From Comamonas sp. 26 (GTDB lineage Bacteria > Pseudomonadota > Gammaproteobacteria > Burkholderiales > Burkholderiaceae_C), in the NCBI RefSeq assembly GCF_002754475.1, contig NZ_PEFL01000001.1, forward strand, positions 372,001 to 436,000: a DNA stretch of 64,000 bases. Direction: 5' to 3'. The first letter of the stretch is position 1; each line of letters starts with the position of its first letter. Below the pieces are notes generated by a model that saw nothing but the letters and a program-made list of their open reading frames with translations, was not told the DNA's origin and did no database searches. Shown here piece by piece: positions 54,772 through 63,904 of the stretch. Made by a program: the position numbers and the translations under genes.

Positions 54772-56481
54772 ATGGCGAAAGAAGAAAACAAATCGGGAGG
54801 ATTGCTGTCCAAGGTGGCGCGCTTTGTGCGCCATCCGACCGTCAATTGGTCCGAGTTGGAGAATCTGAACCAGGACAGCGACGAGAGTCAGTACAGCAAG
54901 CAGGCGCTCAAGGAGATGCTGGAGCGTAAGCGCCAGAATGACTTTGTGCGCAAGCGCGAATTTGAGCAGCTGCGCAAGATGCGTCAGGCGCAGCTGGTCA
55001 AAGCCTCGGTCACCGCCAGAGCTCCGCTTGATACGCCTACCCCATTAGCAGCATCGGCCTTCTTGCAGACTGCGCAAAACTCCATTCTTGGAGAGCGTGC
55101 AGATACCATCAAGAAAATCGATGAAATCGAAGCGCAGATGGCCCAGCAATGGTGGCGCGGCAAACAGGTCGCAGACGCGGCCACCATGCCGCTGCAGCTG
55201 CCTGAAGGTGGTAACACCATGCCTTCGGTCTTCAGAGCGCAGCCTCCCGTGCCGGAAAGCTCACTGCCCATGCTCAGTGATGCCTTGCCCAGCGGTTTCA
55301 CGCTGCCTCAGTCCGGTGCAGACATCAAGCCCTTGCGGGGCTACACAGATTTTTCCCCTGGCTTTGCATCGACCGAGGTCTCCGCTCCGGTCGAAGTCAG
55401 CATGGTTCCGCCTTCGTTTGTGCATTTTGAGCACGATGCGGAGCTGGAGGATGCGGCCATTGTTTTTGCCAGTGGCGATAACGAAGGAGCCGAGGCCAGT
55501 CTCAAGGCCCTGATTGCCCAGCGCACCCAGGACATGCCTTCGCAGCTGCCGGTATGGCTGGCTTTGCTGGACATGTACCGAGCGGCGGGCATGCAGGCCC
55601 AGTTTGAAGATGCTGCCATGGACTTTGTGGCGCGCTTTGGACGCTCCGCGCCGCAATGGTTTGCCATGCCGCAGCAGGCCGGCAAGCTCAGTGAAACAAC
55701 GCCAGAAGCACCTCAGGCAGGCTTTCACTGGTCTGCGCCTGTGCAATTGGGCGAATCCAGCCTCAGGGCTTTGCAGGTCAGCAAGGCGCGCAGCCCTGGT
55801 CCGTGGGTCATGGACTGGAGTGCTCTTGAGGTGATTGACCCGGACGTGACGGCTCCAATGCTGGAAGCCGCCGAACAATGGTCGGCCCAAAAAGGGCAGC
55901 TGGTTTTTGCCGGGCATGAGCGACTGCTTGCGGTGCTCGGCAAACATGCGCCTTCGGGTGACCGCGAGGTTGATCAGGACTGGTGGCATTTGCGACTGGC
56001 CATGCAGCGCCTGATGCATCTGCAAGATGATTTTGAATTGACGGCACTGGATTACTGCGTGACCTATGAGCTGTCGCCGCCATCCTGGGTTGACCCTGTC
56101 TGCGGCTATGCGAACGAAGGCCAGAATCAAAAGCGTGCTTATCAGGACAGCCTGTTGATGGGCCCTGAGACGATTCAGCCGAACATGCTCTGGAAGGAGC
56201 GCAAGCCACGCTTTGCGCTGCAGGGTGTGATTGACGGCGATGCGCTGCCCTGGCTCAGCGAAGTGCAGGGCAAGGCCAAGCTGGGCGAAGCCCTTGCCAT
56301 TGACTGCACACGACTGGTGCGCATGGACTTTGCGGCAGCAGGATCGGTGCTGAACTGGGCTGCGCAGATGCAAGAGGTAGGTCATGTGCTGCAGTTCAGC
56401 CAGTTGCACCAGTTGCTGGCCGTGTTCTTTAATGTCGTAGGCATTCAAGAGCACGCTCAGGTGATTCCTCGAAAAGACTGA
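54772..56481 (+). CDS. STAS-domain protein between dksA and hslV, function unknown
   Basis: A 569-aa cytoplasmic protein. The N-terminus is basic with a coiled-coil-like Lys/Arg/Glu stretch (~40-75; SKQALKEMLERKRQNDFVRK). The middle is Pro/Ser-rich, then a TPR-like helical part (~240-290; EGAEASLKALIAQRTQDMPS) is followed by a C-terminal STAS-like fold (~485-565; AIDCTRLVRMDFAAAGSVLN). It lies 46 nt after dksA and before hslVU. I recall similar genes at this place in other Burkholderiales, without known role. Confidence 0.72.
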   Translation: MAKEENKSGGLLSKVARFVRHPTVNWSELENLNQDSDESQYSKQALKEMLERKRQNDFVRKREFEQLRKMRQAQLVKASVTARAPLDTPTPLAASAFLQTAQNSILGERADTIKKIDEIEAQMAQQWWRGKQVADAATMPLQLPEGGNTMPSVFRAQPPVPESSLPMLSDALPSGFTLPQSGADIKPLRGYTDFSPGFASTEVSAPVEVSMVPPSFVHFEHDAELEDAAIVFASGDNEGAEASLKALIAQRTQDMPSQLPVWLALLDMYRAAGMQAQFEDAAMDFVARFGRSAPQWFAMPQQAGKLSETTPEAPQAGFHWSAPVQLGESSLRALQVSKARSPGPWVMDWSALEVIDPDVTAPMLEAAEQWSAQKGQLVFAGHERLLAVLGKHAPSGDREVDQDWWHLRLAMQRLMHLQDDFELTALDYCVTYELSPPSWVDPVCGYANEGQNQKRAYQDSLLMGPETIQPNMLWKERKPRFALQGVIDGDALPWLSEVQGKAKLGEALAIDCTRLVRMDFAAAGSVLNWAAQMQEVGHVLQFSQLHQLLAVFFNVVGIQEHAQVIPRKD

Positions 56482-56570
56482 CACCCCCTGAGGCGTTTTG
56501 CATCCCCCTTTCGCGAAGGGTGAGGCCATCGCCGTGACGTGATGACTCTTGCCTGGCGTTTCTGGTGCTG
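56482..56570 (+). repeat. C-rich post-stop repeat element, copy 6
   Basis: Begins at the STAS gene stop: CACCCCCTGAGGCG, CCCCCTTTCGCGAAGGG, then a degraded CATCGCCGTGACGTG and CTCTTGCCTGGCG tail. It has the same order and orientation as the copy at 47030. Confidence 0.65.
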
Positions 56571-56657
56571 CGCCGCAGCGTTTTTTGCTGGGTATTTTCT
56601 TCAAATTTAATTTGTTTGGGCTCTTGAGGTCGCTGTAGCTTGCCCCATCTGCAGCAG

Positions 56658-57203
56658 ATGGAACAGTTTCACGGCACCACCATCATTAGCGTGCGCCGCC
56701 AGACTCCCGAGGGCGTTCAAGTCGCTATCGGTGGTGATGGTCAGGTCACATTGGGTCACATCGTCATCAAGGGCACGGCGCGCAAGGTGCGCAAGCTCTA
56801 CCACGGCAAGGTGCTGGCGGGTTTTGCGGGCGCGACTGCAGACGCTTTCACGCTGTTTGAGCGCTTTGAAGCCAAGCTGGAAAAGCACCAGGGCAACTTG
56901 ACCCGCGCGGCCATTGAGCTGACCAAGGAATGGCGTACCGACCGCGTGCTGCGCAAGCTCGAAGCCATGCTGGCCGTGGCCGATGCCACCACCTCCCTCA
57001 TCATTACCGGCAATGGCGATGTGCTTGAGCCCGAGCAGGGTATTGTCTCCATCGGTTCAGGCGGTGCCTATGCGCACTCGGCCGCCAAGGCGCTGCTCAA
57101 CAACACTGAGCTGTCGGCCGAAGACATTGTGCGCAAATCGCTGGCGATTGCCGGTGAGCTGTGCATTTACACGAACATGAATCACACGATTGAGACGCTG
57201 TAA
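56658..57203 (+). CDS. hslV: ATP-dependent protease subunit HslV
   Basis: Proteasome-like peptidase of 181 aa. After processing, the catalytic Thr is in [24 protein letters not shown] and [19 protein letters not shown] are family signatures. The start MEQFHGTT matches other betaproteobacterial HslV; an in-frame start 18 nt upstream is less likely. It forms dodecamers capped by HslU. hslU follows after 77 nt holding a hairpin repeat. Confidence 0.96.
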   Translation: MEQFHGTTIISVRRQTPEGVQVAIGGDGQVTLGHIVIKGTARKVRKLYHGKVLAGFAGATADAFTLFERFEAKLEKHQGNLTRAAIELTKEWRTDRVLRKLEAMLAVADATTSLIITGNGDVLEPEQGIVSIGSGGAYAHSAAKALLNNTELSAEDIVRKSLAIAGELCIYTNMNHTIETL

Positions 57204-57227
57204 GCGCTTCATCTATCTAATTTGATA

Positions 57228-57260
57228 GCTGCTTGCGCTTTATTGATAAGCGCTAGCGGC
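57228..57260. repeat. GCTAGCGCTT hairpin repeat, copy 4
   Basis: GCTGCTTGCGCTT (57228-57240) faces AAGCGCTAGCGGC (57248-57260). It lies in the hslV-hslU gap, 20 nt before hslU, and lacks a long T run, so it is more likely a processing or modulating hairpin than a full terminator. Confidence 0.75.
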
Positions 57261-57280
57261 CATTTGACTGAGAAAATCCC

Positions 57281-58603
57281 ATGTCTTCTGCCATGACTCC
57301 CCAGGAGATCGTCTCCGAGCTGGATAAGCACATCGTCGGCCAGCACGGTGCCAAGCGCGCCGTGTCGATTGCGCTGCGTAACCGCTGGCGCCGTCAACAG
57401 GTGCCTGATGGCTTGCGCCAGGAAATCACGCCCAAGAATATTCTGATGATCGGCCCCACTGGCGTGGGCAAGACCGAAATTGCGCGCCGCCTTGCAAAAT
57501 TGGCCGATGCGCCTTTCATCAAGGTTGAAGCCACCAAGTTCACGGAAGTGGGTTATGTGGGCAAGGATGTGGACGCCATCATTCGTGATCTGGCCGAGGT
57601 CGCTGTCAAGCAGACCCGCGAGTCGGACATGAAGAAGATGCGTGCCCGCGCCGAAGATGCGGCCGAAGACCGCATTCTCGATGTGCTGGTGCCGCAGGCC
57701 CGCACCGGTGAGGTGACGGCCGATAACACCGCCCGCCAGGTCTTCCGCAAAAAGCTGCGCGAAGGCCAGCTCGATGACAAGGAAATCGAGATCGACATCG
57801 CGGAGCAATTGCCCCAGGTGCAGATCATGGGTCAGCAGCCGGGTATGGAAGAAATGGCCGAGCAACTGCGCGGCATGTTCAGCCATATGGGCCAGGAAAA
57901 GCGCAAGACCCGCAAGTTGCCTATCAAAGAGGCGCTGAAGCTGCTGACCGACGAAGAAGCCGCGAAGATGGTGAACGAGGAAGATGCCAAGACGCGCGCC
58001 ATCGCCAATATGGAGCAAAATGGCATTGTCTTCATCGACGAAATCGACAAAGTCGCTACGCGCCAGGAAACCAGTGGCTCTGACGTTTCACGCCAAGGCG
58101 TGCAGCGTGACCTGCTGCCGCTGGTGGAGGGCACTTCAGTGTCTACCAAGTACGGCGTGGTCAAGACCGATCACATCTTGTTCATTGCCTCGGGTGCATT
58201 TCATCTGTCCAAGCCCAGTGATCTGATTCCTGAGCTGCAGGGGCGTTTCCCCATTCGCGTGGAATTGGAATCGCTGTCGGTTCAGGACTTCGAGGCGATT
58301 CTCATGCAGACTCACGCCTCGCTGGTCAAGCAGTATCAAGCGCTTCTGGCGACTGAAGGTGTGACGCTGGAGTTCAAACCTGACGGTATCACTCGACTGG
58401 CCACGATTGCCTTTGATGTGAATGAGCGCACCGAGAACATTGGTGCGCGTCGTCTGTCCACGGTGATGGAGCGTCTGCTGGATGAAGTCAGCTTCGATGC
58501 GGTCAAGCTTTCGGGCCAGACCGTAATCATTGACGCTGCCTATGTGGACCAACGCCTGCAAATGCTGAGTCAGGACGAAGACCTGTCGCGCTTCATTCTC
58601 TGA
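57281..58603 (+). CDS. hslU: ATP-dependent protease ATPase subunit HslU
   Basis: AAA+ unfoldase of 440 aa (E. coli 443). Walker A is [27 protein letters not shown] is the pore GYVG loop. The I-domain spans ~110-240, Walker B is IVFIDEIDK, and the sensor Arg lies in [14 protein letters not shown]. The C-terminus SRFIL reaches into HslV pockets. It is the second gene of the hslVU operon and is followed by a weak terminator. Confidence 0.97.
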   Translation: MSSAMTPQEIVSELDKHIVGQHGAKRAVSIALRNRWRRQQVPDGLRQEITPKNILMIGPTGVGKTEIARRLAKLADAPFIKVEATKFTEVGYVGKDVDAIIRDLAEVAVKQTRESDMKKMRARAEDAAEDRILDVLVPQARTGEVTADNTARQVFRKKLREGQLDDKEIEIDIAEQLPQVQIMGQQPGMEEMAEQLRGMFSHMGQEKRKTRKLPIKEALKLLTDEEAAKMVNEEDAKTRAIANMEQNGIVFIDEIDKVATRQETSGSDVSRQGVQRDLLPLVEGTSVSTKYGVVKTDHILFIASGAFHLSKPSDLIPELQGRFPIRVELESLSVQDFEAILMQTHASLVKQYQALLATEGVTLEFKPDGITRLATIAFDVNERTENIGARRLSTVMERLLDEVSFDAVKLSGQTVIIDAAYVDQRLQMLSQDEDLSRFIL

Positions 58604-58625
58604 AGTTCTGAGCGCTTGATTCAAG

Positions 58626-58650
58626 CTGCCCGCCTGTGCGGGCAGTTTGC
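58626..58650 (+). terminator. Weak terminator after hslU
   Basis: CTGCCCGC (58626-58633) pairs with GCGGGCAG (58638-58645), CTGT loop. The following tract is TTTGCATTT, so termination may be partial. Confidence 0.6.
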
Positions 58651-58841
58651 ATTTGTAGGAGAAGGACCAGAGTTAAATCAGTTCTTTCCATTGAATTGCT
58701 TGGTTGCAATTGACGGACCGAATGAGAGTCCACATGCATTGAGTTTGCTAAGTGCTTGTAAAGGAAAGGTATTTTCAAAGTAAACCTTTTGTTTTTTGCT
58801 CTAAGTGCTTGATTTCATTGCAAATAATTGTTCATTTGCGT

Positions 58842-58870
58842 TTGGAATACCCTCAAATTGCTGATACAGT
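58842..58870 (+). promoter_or_regulatory. Predicted sigma-70 promoter of the mra/dcw cluster
   Basis: TTGGAA (58842-58847), 17-nt spacer, TACAGT (58865-58870), four of six matches in each box. The -10 box overlaps the first MraZ repeat, which fits autorepression. Confidence 0.4.
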
Positions 58871-58893
58871 GCAAAAAAGTGCAATTAAGTGGT
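58868..58893 (+). promoter_or_regulatory. Predicted MraZ operator (three repeats, 10-bp period)
   Basis: CAGTGC (58868), AAGTGC (58878) and AAGTGG (58888) lie exactly 10 bp apart, so each GTG-containing 5-mer is separated by 5 nt. Known MraZ sites consist of such short repeats with 5-nt spacers upstream of mraZ (TGGGN in E. coli; AAAGTG-type in Mollicutes). Confidence 0.65.
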
Positions 58894-58958
58894 GAAAGCT
58901 GCCCTCGTACCTGCTTTTTCGAGGAACGAGTGGCTCCAGATGACCGGAGCAATTAGCC

Positions 58959-59387
58959 GTGTTTCAAGGGGCGTCTTCGCTGAATATCGATGGAAAGGGG
59001 CGGCTGTCTGTGCCGACCCGGCATCGTGACGCCCTTTTGTCGATGGCTGAAGGCCAGGTCACCTTCACCAAGCATCCCGATGGTTGTCTGTTGCTGTTTC
59101 CGCGGCCTGAGTGGCTGCAGTTTCGCGAACGTGTCGCGCAACTGCCGATCACTGCTCAGTGGTGGAAGCGCATTTTTCTGGGCAACGCGATGGATGTGGA
59201 CATGGACGCGACCGGCCGACTGCTGATCTCGCCTGAGTTACGTGAGGCTACAGGTCTGACCAAAGAGGTCTTGATGCTGGGCATGGGGGCGCATTTCGAG
59301 GTCTGGGATAAGGCCACGTATGAAATGCGCGAAGCGGAGGCACGCCAGCAACCGATGCCGGCGGCTTTCCAGGATTTTGTTTTGTAG
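58959..59387 (+). CDS. mraZ: Transcriptional regulator MraZ
   Basis: AbrB-like DNA-binding regulator, 142 aa. Two swapped-hairpin repeats are visible: [20 protein letters not shown] (residues ~7-26) and [20 protein letters not shown] (~78-97), each with the DxxGR signature. It starts at GTG. It opens the division and cell-wall gene cluster and in E. coli represses its own operon. Confidence 0.96.
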   Translation: MFQGASSLNIDGKGRLSVPTRHRDALLSMAEGQVTFTKHPDGCLLLFPRPEWLQFRERVAQLPITAQWWKRIFLGNAMDVDMDATGRLLISPELREATGLTKEVLMLGMGAHFEVWDKATYEMREAEARQQPMPAAFQDFVL

Positions 59388-59396
59388 GAAGAGCTT

Positions 59397-60326
59397 GTGA
59401 ATCAGCCGTTGCAACATATCACCGTCTTGCTTGACGAGGCCGTGGACGCCCTGTTAGGTGGTGCTGCTCAGCCGCCAGCGGGCCAATGGGTGGATGCAAC
59501 GTTCGGCCGGGGAGGTCATTCCCGGCTCATATTGCAGCGATTAGGGCCAGATGGCCGACTGGTTGCGTTCGACAAAGATCCGGACGCAATCGCTGAAGCG
59601 GCGCGCATCACCGATGCGCGTTTTTCGATTCGGCACGAAGGATTCAGTCACCTCAATGAACTGCCGGAAGGCAGCGTGCAAGGGGTGTTGATGGATCTGG
59701 GCGTGAGCTCGCCCCAGATTGACAACCCGGACCGGGGCTTCAGCTTCCGCTTTGATGGCCCTCTCGATATGCGTATGGACACTACCCGTGGCCAAAGCGT
59801 GGCTGAGTGGCTGGAAGACGCTGAAGTGCAGCAGATTGCGGAGGTGATACGTGATTACGGCGAAGAACGGTTTGCTGGCCCCATTGCAAAGGCGATTGTT
59901 GCTAGGCGCGAAAGTCAGGGGCCATTGCGCACTACCGGTGAGCTTGCCCAGCTCGTGGCTGGCCAAGTCAGGACCCGCGAAGCTGGGCAGAATCCGGCTA
60001 CACGGACCTTCCAGGCTCTTCGGATTTTCATCAATGCCGAACTTCAGGAGCTTGAACAAGCGCTAGAAGCAAGCTTGCGCGTGCTGGCACCCGGAGGGCG
60101 TCTGGCCGTGATCAGCTTCCATTCACTGGAAGACCGCATCGTCAAGCAGTTCATCTCCAAGCACTCCAAGGAGGTCTATGACCGCCGTGCTCCGTTTGCA
60201 CTGCCCACGCCCATGCGCCTTAAGGCGCTGGACCGCATCAAGCCCAGCGCTGCTGAAGTCGACGGCAACCCGCGTTCACGCTCTGCCGTGATGCGTGTGG
60301 CTGAGCGCACCGAGGTGCCTGCATGA
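59397..60326 (+). CDS. rsmH: 16S rRNA (cytosine(1402)-N4)-methyltransferase RsmH
   Basis: S-adenosylmethionine-dependent methyltransferase (MraW), 309 aa. The AdoMet motif is [14 protein letters not shown], and [14 protein letters not shown] and [16 protein letters not shown] are family hallmarks. The C-terminus has [16 protein letters not shown]. It starts at a GTG, with AGGAAGAG upstream, 9 nt after the mraZ stop. Confidence 0.97.
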   Translation: MNQPLQHITVLLDEAVDALLGGAAQPPAGQWVDATFGRGGHSRLILQRLGPDGRLVAFDKDPDAIAEAARITDARFSIRHEGFSHLNELPEGSVQGVLMDLGVSSPQIDNPDRGFSFRFDGPLDMRMDTTRGQSVAEWLEDAEVQQIAEVIRDYGEERFAGPIAKAIVARRESQGPLRTTGELAQLVAGQVRTREAGQNPATRTFQALRIFINAELQELEQALEASLRVLAPGGRLAVISFHSLEDRIVKQFISKHSKEVYDRRAPFALPTPMRLKALDRIKPSAAEVDGNPRSRSAVMRVAERTEVPA

Positions 60327-60369
60327 TGCACCGCCATGCCGCTCAGTGCATGGCTGCGGGAGGGCTGCC

Positions 60370-60657
60370 GTGCTGCGCATAAACCTGCTGCTGCTGCTGG
60401 CGGTGATGATGAGCGCCATTTTTCTGGTGCATACCCAGTATGAGTCGCGTCGGCTTTTTACCGAGCTGGATCGCGCCGAAAATGAATCGCGCCGTCTGGC
60501 AACGGATCAGCTGCGACTGCAGGTGGAAAAACGTGCGCAGGCCACGCCTCAGCGCATCGAGACGCTGGCGCGTGACAAGCTGCAGATGAAGCAGGCTTCG
60601 CCGGCCATTACCCAGTACGTGCAGGAAGGCTCCGCAACCGGAGCCACAGTGCAATGA
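60370..60657 (+). CDS. ftsL: Cell division protein FtsL
   Basis: A 95-aa bitopic protein: short cytoplasmic N-terminus, one helix (INLLLLLAVMMSAIFLVHTQ), then a periplasmic coiled coil (RRLFTELDRAENESRRLATD) that binds FtsB and FtsQ. The GTG at 60370 with GGGAGGG five bases upstream gives the usual size; the frame is open further upstream but that part overlaps rsmH. It overlaps ftsI by 4 nt. Confidence 0.92.
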   Translation: MLRINLLLLLAVMMSAIFLVHTQYESRRLFTELDRAENESRRLATDQLRLQVEKRAQATPQRIETLARDKLQMKQASPAITQYVQEGSATGATVQ

Positions 60658-62402
60658 CGCGCAGTGTTCTCTACACCACCAGCCCTTTGCTGGCATCCAA
60701 GACTCCGCTGTGGCGCAGCAAGTTCATTGTGGCTGCTCTGGCGCTGGGCTTTGTGGGTCTGGGCGCGCGTGCGGCCTACGTGCAGGTCTATGCCAACGAT
60801 TTCTTCAAGCGCCAGGGCCTGGTGCGCTTTGCGCGCACACTGGAACTGCCGGCCAACCGTGGCCGTTTGCTTGACCGCAATGGCCTGATTCTGGCGTCCA
60901 GCGTGCCGGCGGCCAGCATCTGGGCTATTCCTGAAGATTTGGATCTGAAGGACCCCGAGGTTCAGGTAAAGCTCAAGGACGTGGCCAAGCTCATGGACAT
61001 GCCTCTGAAGACTTTGATGGAGAAGCTTGACGTTGAGGACAAGTCCTTTGTCTGGGTCAAGCGGCAGCTGGACTGGGATGTGGGCCAGAAGATTGTGGCG
61101 CTCAATATCAAGGGCATTTACAACCGCAAAGAATACAAGCGCCAGTACCCCGAAGGAGAGTCGGCTGCGCACATCGTGGGCTTCACCAATGTGGAAGACC
61201 ATGGTCAAGAAGGCATGGAGCTGGCCTTTGACAAGGATTTGGCCGGCAAGCCCGGCTCGCGCCGCGTTATCAAGGATAGGCTGGGCCGTGTGGTCGAAGG
61301 CGTGGGCGATGAAGTGCCGCCGCAGGACGGCCAGGACATTCAGCTGTCCATCGACAGCAAGGTTCAGTACTACGCCTACCAGAAGCTCAAGCAGCAGGTT
61401 GAAATCAGCAAGGCCAAGGCTGGCAGCGTGGTGGTGATGGATGCCCACACTGGCGAATTGCTGGCACTGGCCAACTACCCCAGCTACGACCCTGGACACC
61501 GCAAGAATCTGACGGGTGAGCAACTGCGCAACCGCGCGCTGACCGATACGTTTGAGCCCGGCTCGACCATGAAGCCCATTACCGTTGCGGCGGCGCTGGA
61601 GCTTAAGCGGGTCAAGCCTTCCACCATTATTGATACTGCACCCGGCCGCTATACGGTGACGGGCTCGACCATCACCGATACGCACAACTATGGCACGCTG
61701 ACGGTGGAAGGCGTGATCCAGAAATCCAGTAACGTGGGGGCGACCAAGGTCGCGCAAAAGCTTTCGCCACAGGAGATGTGGGAGTACTTCAGCGCTCTTG
61801 GCTTTGGCCAGAAGCCACAAATCCAGTTTCCTGGTGCGGTCTCGGGCCGCCTGCGTGCCTGGAAGACCTGGAAACCGATTGAGCAAGCCACCATGTCTTA
61901 CGGCTATGGCTTGTCGGCCTCGCTATTCCAGATGGCACGCTCGTACACCGTGTTCTCCAACGACGGCAACGTCATTCCGTCCACGATTTTGAAAACGACC
62001 GAGCCGCCCGTGGGCGTGCGCGTGATCTCCAAAGAAAATGCGGCCGCCGTGCTGCACATGCTGCGCATGGCTGCAGGCCCTGGCGGTACTGGCCAGAAGG
62101 CACAGGCCGAGGGCTACACCATTGGTGGCAAGTCCGGTACGGCCCGCAAACAGGTCGGTAAAAGCTATGCAGCCGGCAAGTACCGCGCCTGGTTCACCGG
62201 CATCGCCCCTATCGACAAGCCTCGCATCATCGTGGCCGTGATGGTGGATGAGCCCACCGCTGGTTCTTACTACGGCGGTACCGTGGCCGGCCCTGTTTTT
62301 GCCGATGTGGTGCAGCAGACGCTGCGTTTTATGGGCGTTCAGCCCGACAAGGAAGTCAAACCTCTGATCGTGGCTGCGCCGCCTGAGGAGCCTGTGCTAT
62401 GA
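60654..62402 (+). CDS. ftsI: Peptidoglycan D,D-transpeptidase FtsI (PBP3)
   Basis: Division-specific class B penicillin-binding protein, 582 aa. One N-terminal helix (FIVAALALGFVGLGARAAYV) is followed by the pedestal domain and the transpeptidase: S304-T-M-K, S358-S-N and K493-S-G. It crosslinks septal peptidoglycan with FtsW. It is coupled to ftsL and murE by 4-nt overlaps. Confidence 0.97.
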   Translation: MTRSVLYTTSPLLASKTPLWRSKFIVAALALGFVGLGARAAYVQVYANDFFKRQGLVRFARTLELPANRGRLLDRNGLILASSVPAASIWAIPEDLDLKDPEVQVKLKDVAKLMDMPLKTLMEKLDVEDKSFVWVKRQLDWDVGQKIVALNIKGIYNRKEYKRQYPEGESAAHIVGFTNVEDHGQEGMELAFDKDLAGKPGSRRVIKDRLGRVVEGVGDEVPPQDGQDIQLSIDSKVQYYAYQKLKQQVEISKAKAGSVVVMDAHTGELLALANYPSYDPGHRKNLTGEQLRNRALTDTFEPGSTMKPITVAAALELKRVKPSTIIDTAPGRYTVTGSTITDTHNYGTLTVEGVIQKSSNVGATKVAQKLSPQEMWEYFSALGFGQKPQIQFPGAVSGRLRAWKTWKPIEQATMSYGYGLSASLFQMARSYTVFSNDGNVIPSTILKTTEPPVGVRVISKENAAAVLHMLRMAAGPGGTGQKAQAEGYTIGGKSGTARKQVGKSYAAGKYRAWFTGIAPIDKPRIIVAVMVDEPTAGSYYGGTVAGPVFADVVQQTLRFMGVQPDKEVKPLIVAAPPEEPVL

Positions 62403-63904
62403 GCACTCTGATTCAAACACTGAACAACGCAGCCGAGGCGGTAGCCTGGCTGCGTACCCGCGTGCAGGGCGACCTGCAGACTGATAGCCGCAAGGTCAAG
62501 GCGGGCGATGCCTTTATCGCCTGGCCGGGCGCAGCCACCGATGGCCGTGCTTATGTCGCCAAGGCGCTGGAGCTGGGCGCGGCCGCCGTGCTGGTAGAAG
62601 CCGATGGTCTTGACGCCTTTGATCTGAACAGCGACAAGGTTGCCGCTCTCAAGGGTTTGAAGGCCGCCACCGGCCTGATCGCCGACGAATGGTTTGCGCA
62701 CCCCAGCCGTGAATTGGACGTGCTGGCTGTGACCGGCACCAATGGCAAGACCACCACGGCCTGGTGGCTGGCGCATGCACTATCAAAAGTGAAGCTGAAT
62801 GCGCGCACTGGCTGTGCGCTGGTGGGCACTTTGGGTGTTGGTGTGCCGCCGGCACTCGAATCGACGGGCATGACCACTCCCGACCCGGTGCTGCTGCAGC
62901 GCGTCTTCCGCAGCTATGCCGATCAAGGCTTGGCTGCCTGCGCAATTGAGGCTTCGTCCATTGGCATCGTCGAGCATCGCCTGGACGGCAGCCAAATCCG
63001 CGTGGCTCTGTTCACCAACTTCACGCAGGATCATCTGGACTACCACGGCAGCATGGACGCCTACTGGCAGGCCAAGGCCCAGTTGTTTGACTGGCCGGGT
63101 CTGCAGGCTGCGGTGGTCAATATTGATGACGCCCATGGGGCCAAGCTATGGGCCAAGTTGCAGGCCAAGCCGCTGGATGTGTGGAGTGTCTCCATTCAAG
63201 GTCCGGCTCGTCTGCAAGCCAAGGACATTGGTCTGGGCGATGAAGGCCTGAACTTCACCGTGATGGAAGCGGGTCATAGCCTGCGCATGAATACGCGTCT
63301 GGTTGGTCAATACAACGTTTCCAATCTGCTGGGCGTGCTGGCGACCTTGCGCAGTCTGGGTCTGTCGCTGGAAGAGGCCGTGGCCGCCTGCGCCGATCTG
63401 GAACCCGTGCCTGGTCGCATGCAGCAAATTGCCAAGCACGGTCTGCCGCTGATTGCCGTGGATTACGCCCACACTCCCGACGCTCTTGAAAAAGCCTTGC
63501 GTGCGCTGCAGCCTGCGGCGCAGCAGCGTGGTGGCAAGCTCTGGTGCGTGTTTGGCTGTGGCGGCGACCGCGATAACAGCAAGCGCCCCTTGATGGGACA
63601 AGCTGCGCAGGCGAATGCCGATTGCGTGCTTGTCACCAGCGATAACCCGCGCAGCGAGCGGCCCGAAAGCATCATCGACCAGATTTTGGCCGGCATGCAG
63701 CAGGGCGAGACATTGCATGTTCAGGCTGACCGTGCGGGGGCCATTGCACATGCCATTGCACAGGCCGACGTGCGCGACGTGGTGCTGATTGCAGGCAAGG
63801 GGCATGAAGATTACCAGGAGACGAAGGGCGTTCGCCAGCCGTTCTCCGATATGGCCGAAGCGCAAAAAGCGCTGACAGTCCGCGAAGGAAAGATACGGTC
63901 ATGA
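62399..63904 (+). CDS. murE: UDP-MurNAc-L-Ala-D-Glu:meso-diaminopimelate ligase MurE
   Basis: ATP-dependent Mur ligase, 501 aa, adding meso-diaminopimelate to the stem peptide. Motifs: TDSRKVKAGDAF near the start, P-loop VTGTNGKTTTAWW, NFTQDHLDYHG with the carbamylated Lys downstream, VDYAHTPDALEKAL, and DNPR in TSDNPRSERP, the mark of diaminopimelate-specific MurE. It overlaps ftsI and murF by 4 nt each. Confidence 0.97.
   Translation: MSTLIQTLNNAAEAVAWLRTRVQGDLQTDSRKVKAGDAFIAWPGAATDGRAYVAKALELGAAAVLVEADGLDAFDLNSDKVAALKGLKAATGLIADEWFAHPSRELDVLAVTGTNGKTTTAWWLAHALSKVKLNARTGCALVGTLGVGVPPALESTGMTTPDPVLLQRVFRSYADQGLAACAIEASSIGIVEHRLDGSQIRVALFTNFTQDHLDYHGSMDAYWQAKAQLFDWPGLQAAVVNIDDAHGAKLWAKLQAKPLDVWSVSIQGPARLQAKDIGLGDEGLNFTVMEAGHSLRMNTRLVGQYNVSNLLGVLATLRSLGLSLEEAVAACADLEPVPGRMQQIAKHGLPLIAVDYAHTPDALEKALRALQPAAQQRGGKLWCVFGCGGDRDNSKRPLMGQAAQANADCVLVTSDNPRSERPESIIDQILAGMQQGETLHVQADRAGAIAHAIAQADVRDVVLIAGKGHEDYQETKGVRQPFSDMAEAQKALTVREGKIRS

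Larger units (their letters stand above)
58604..58958. other. AT-rich leader between hslU and mraZ
   Basis: About 355 nt without a gene. Left part: hslU hairpin. Right part: the predicted mraZ promoter and MraZ boxes (58842-58893), then a transcribed leader with two small inverted repeats (CTCGT/ACGAG, 58904-58930; GGCTCC/GGAGC, 58932-58950). The stretch 58660-58890 is clearly more AT-rich than the rest of the window. Confidence 0.7.

Noticed and set aside
55261..56604. Minus-strand frame of 447 codons opposite the STAS-domain gene
   Set aside because: Antisense shadow covering a repeat; no family resemblance.
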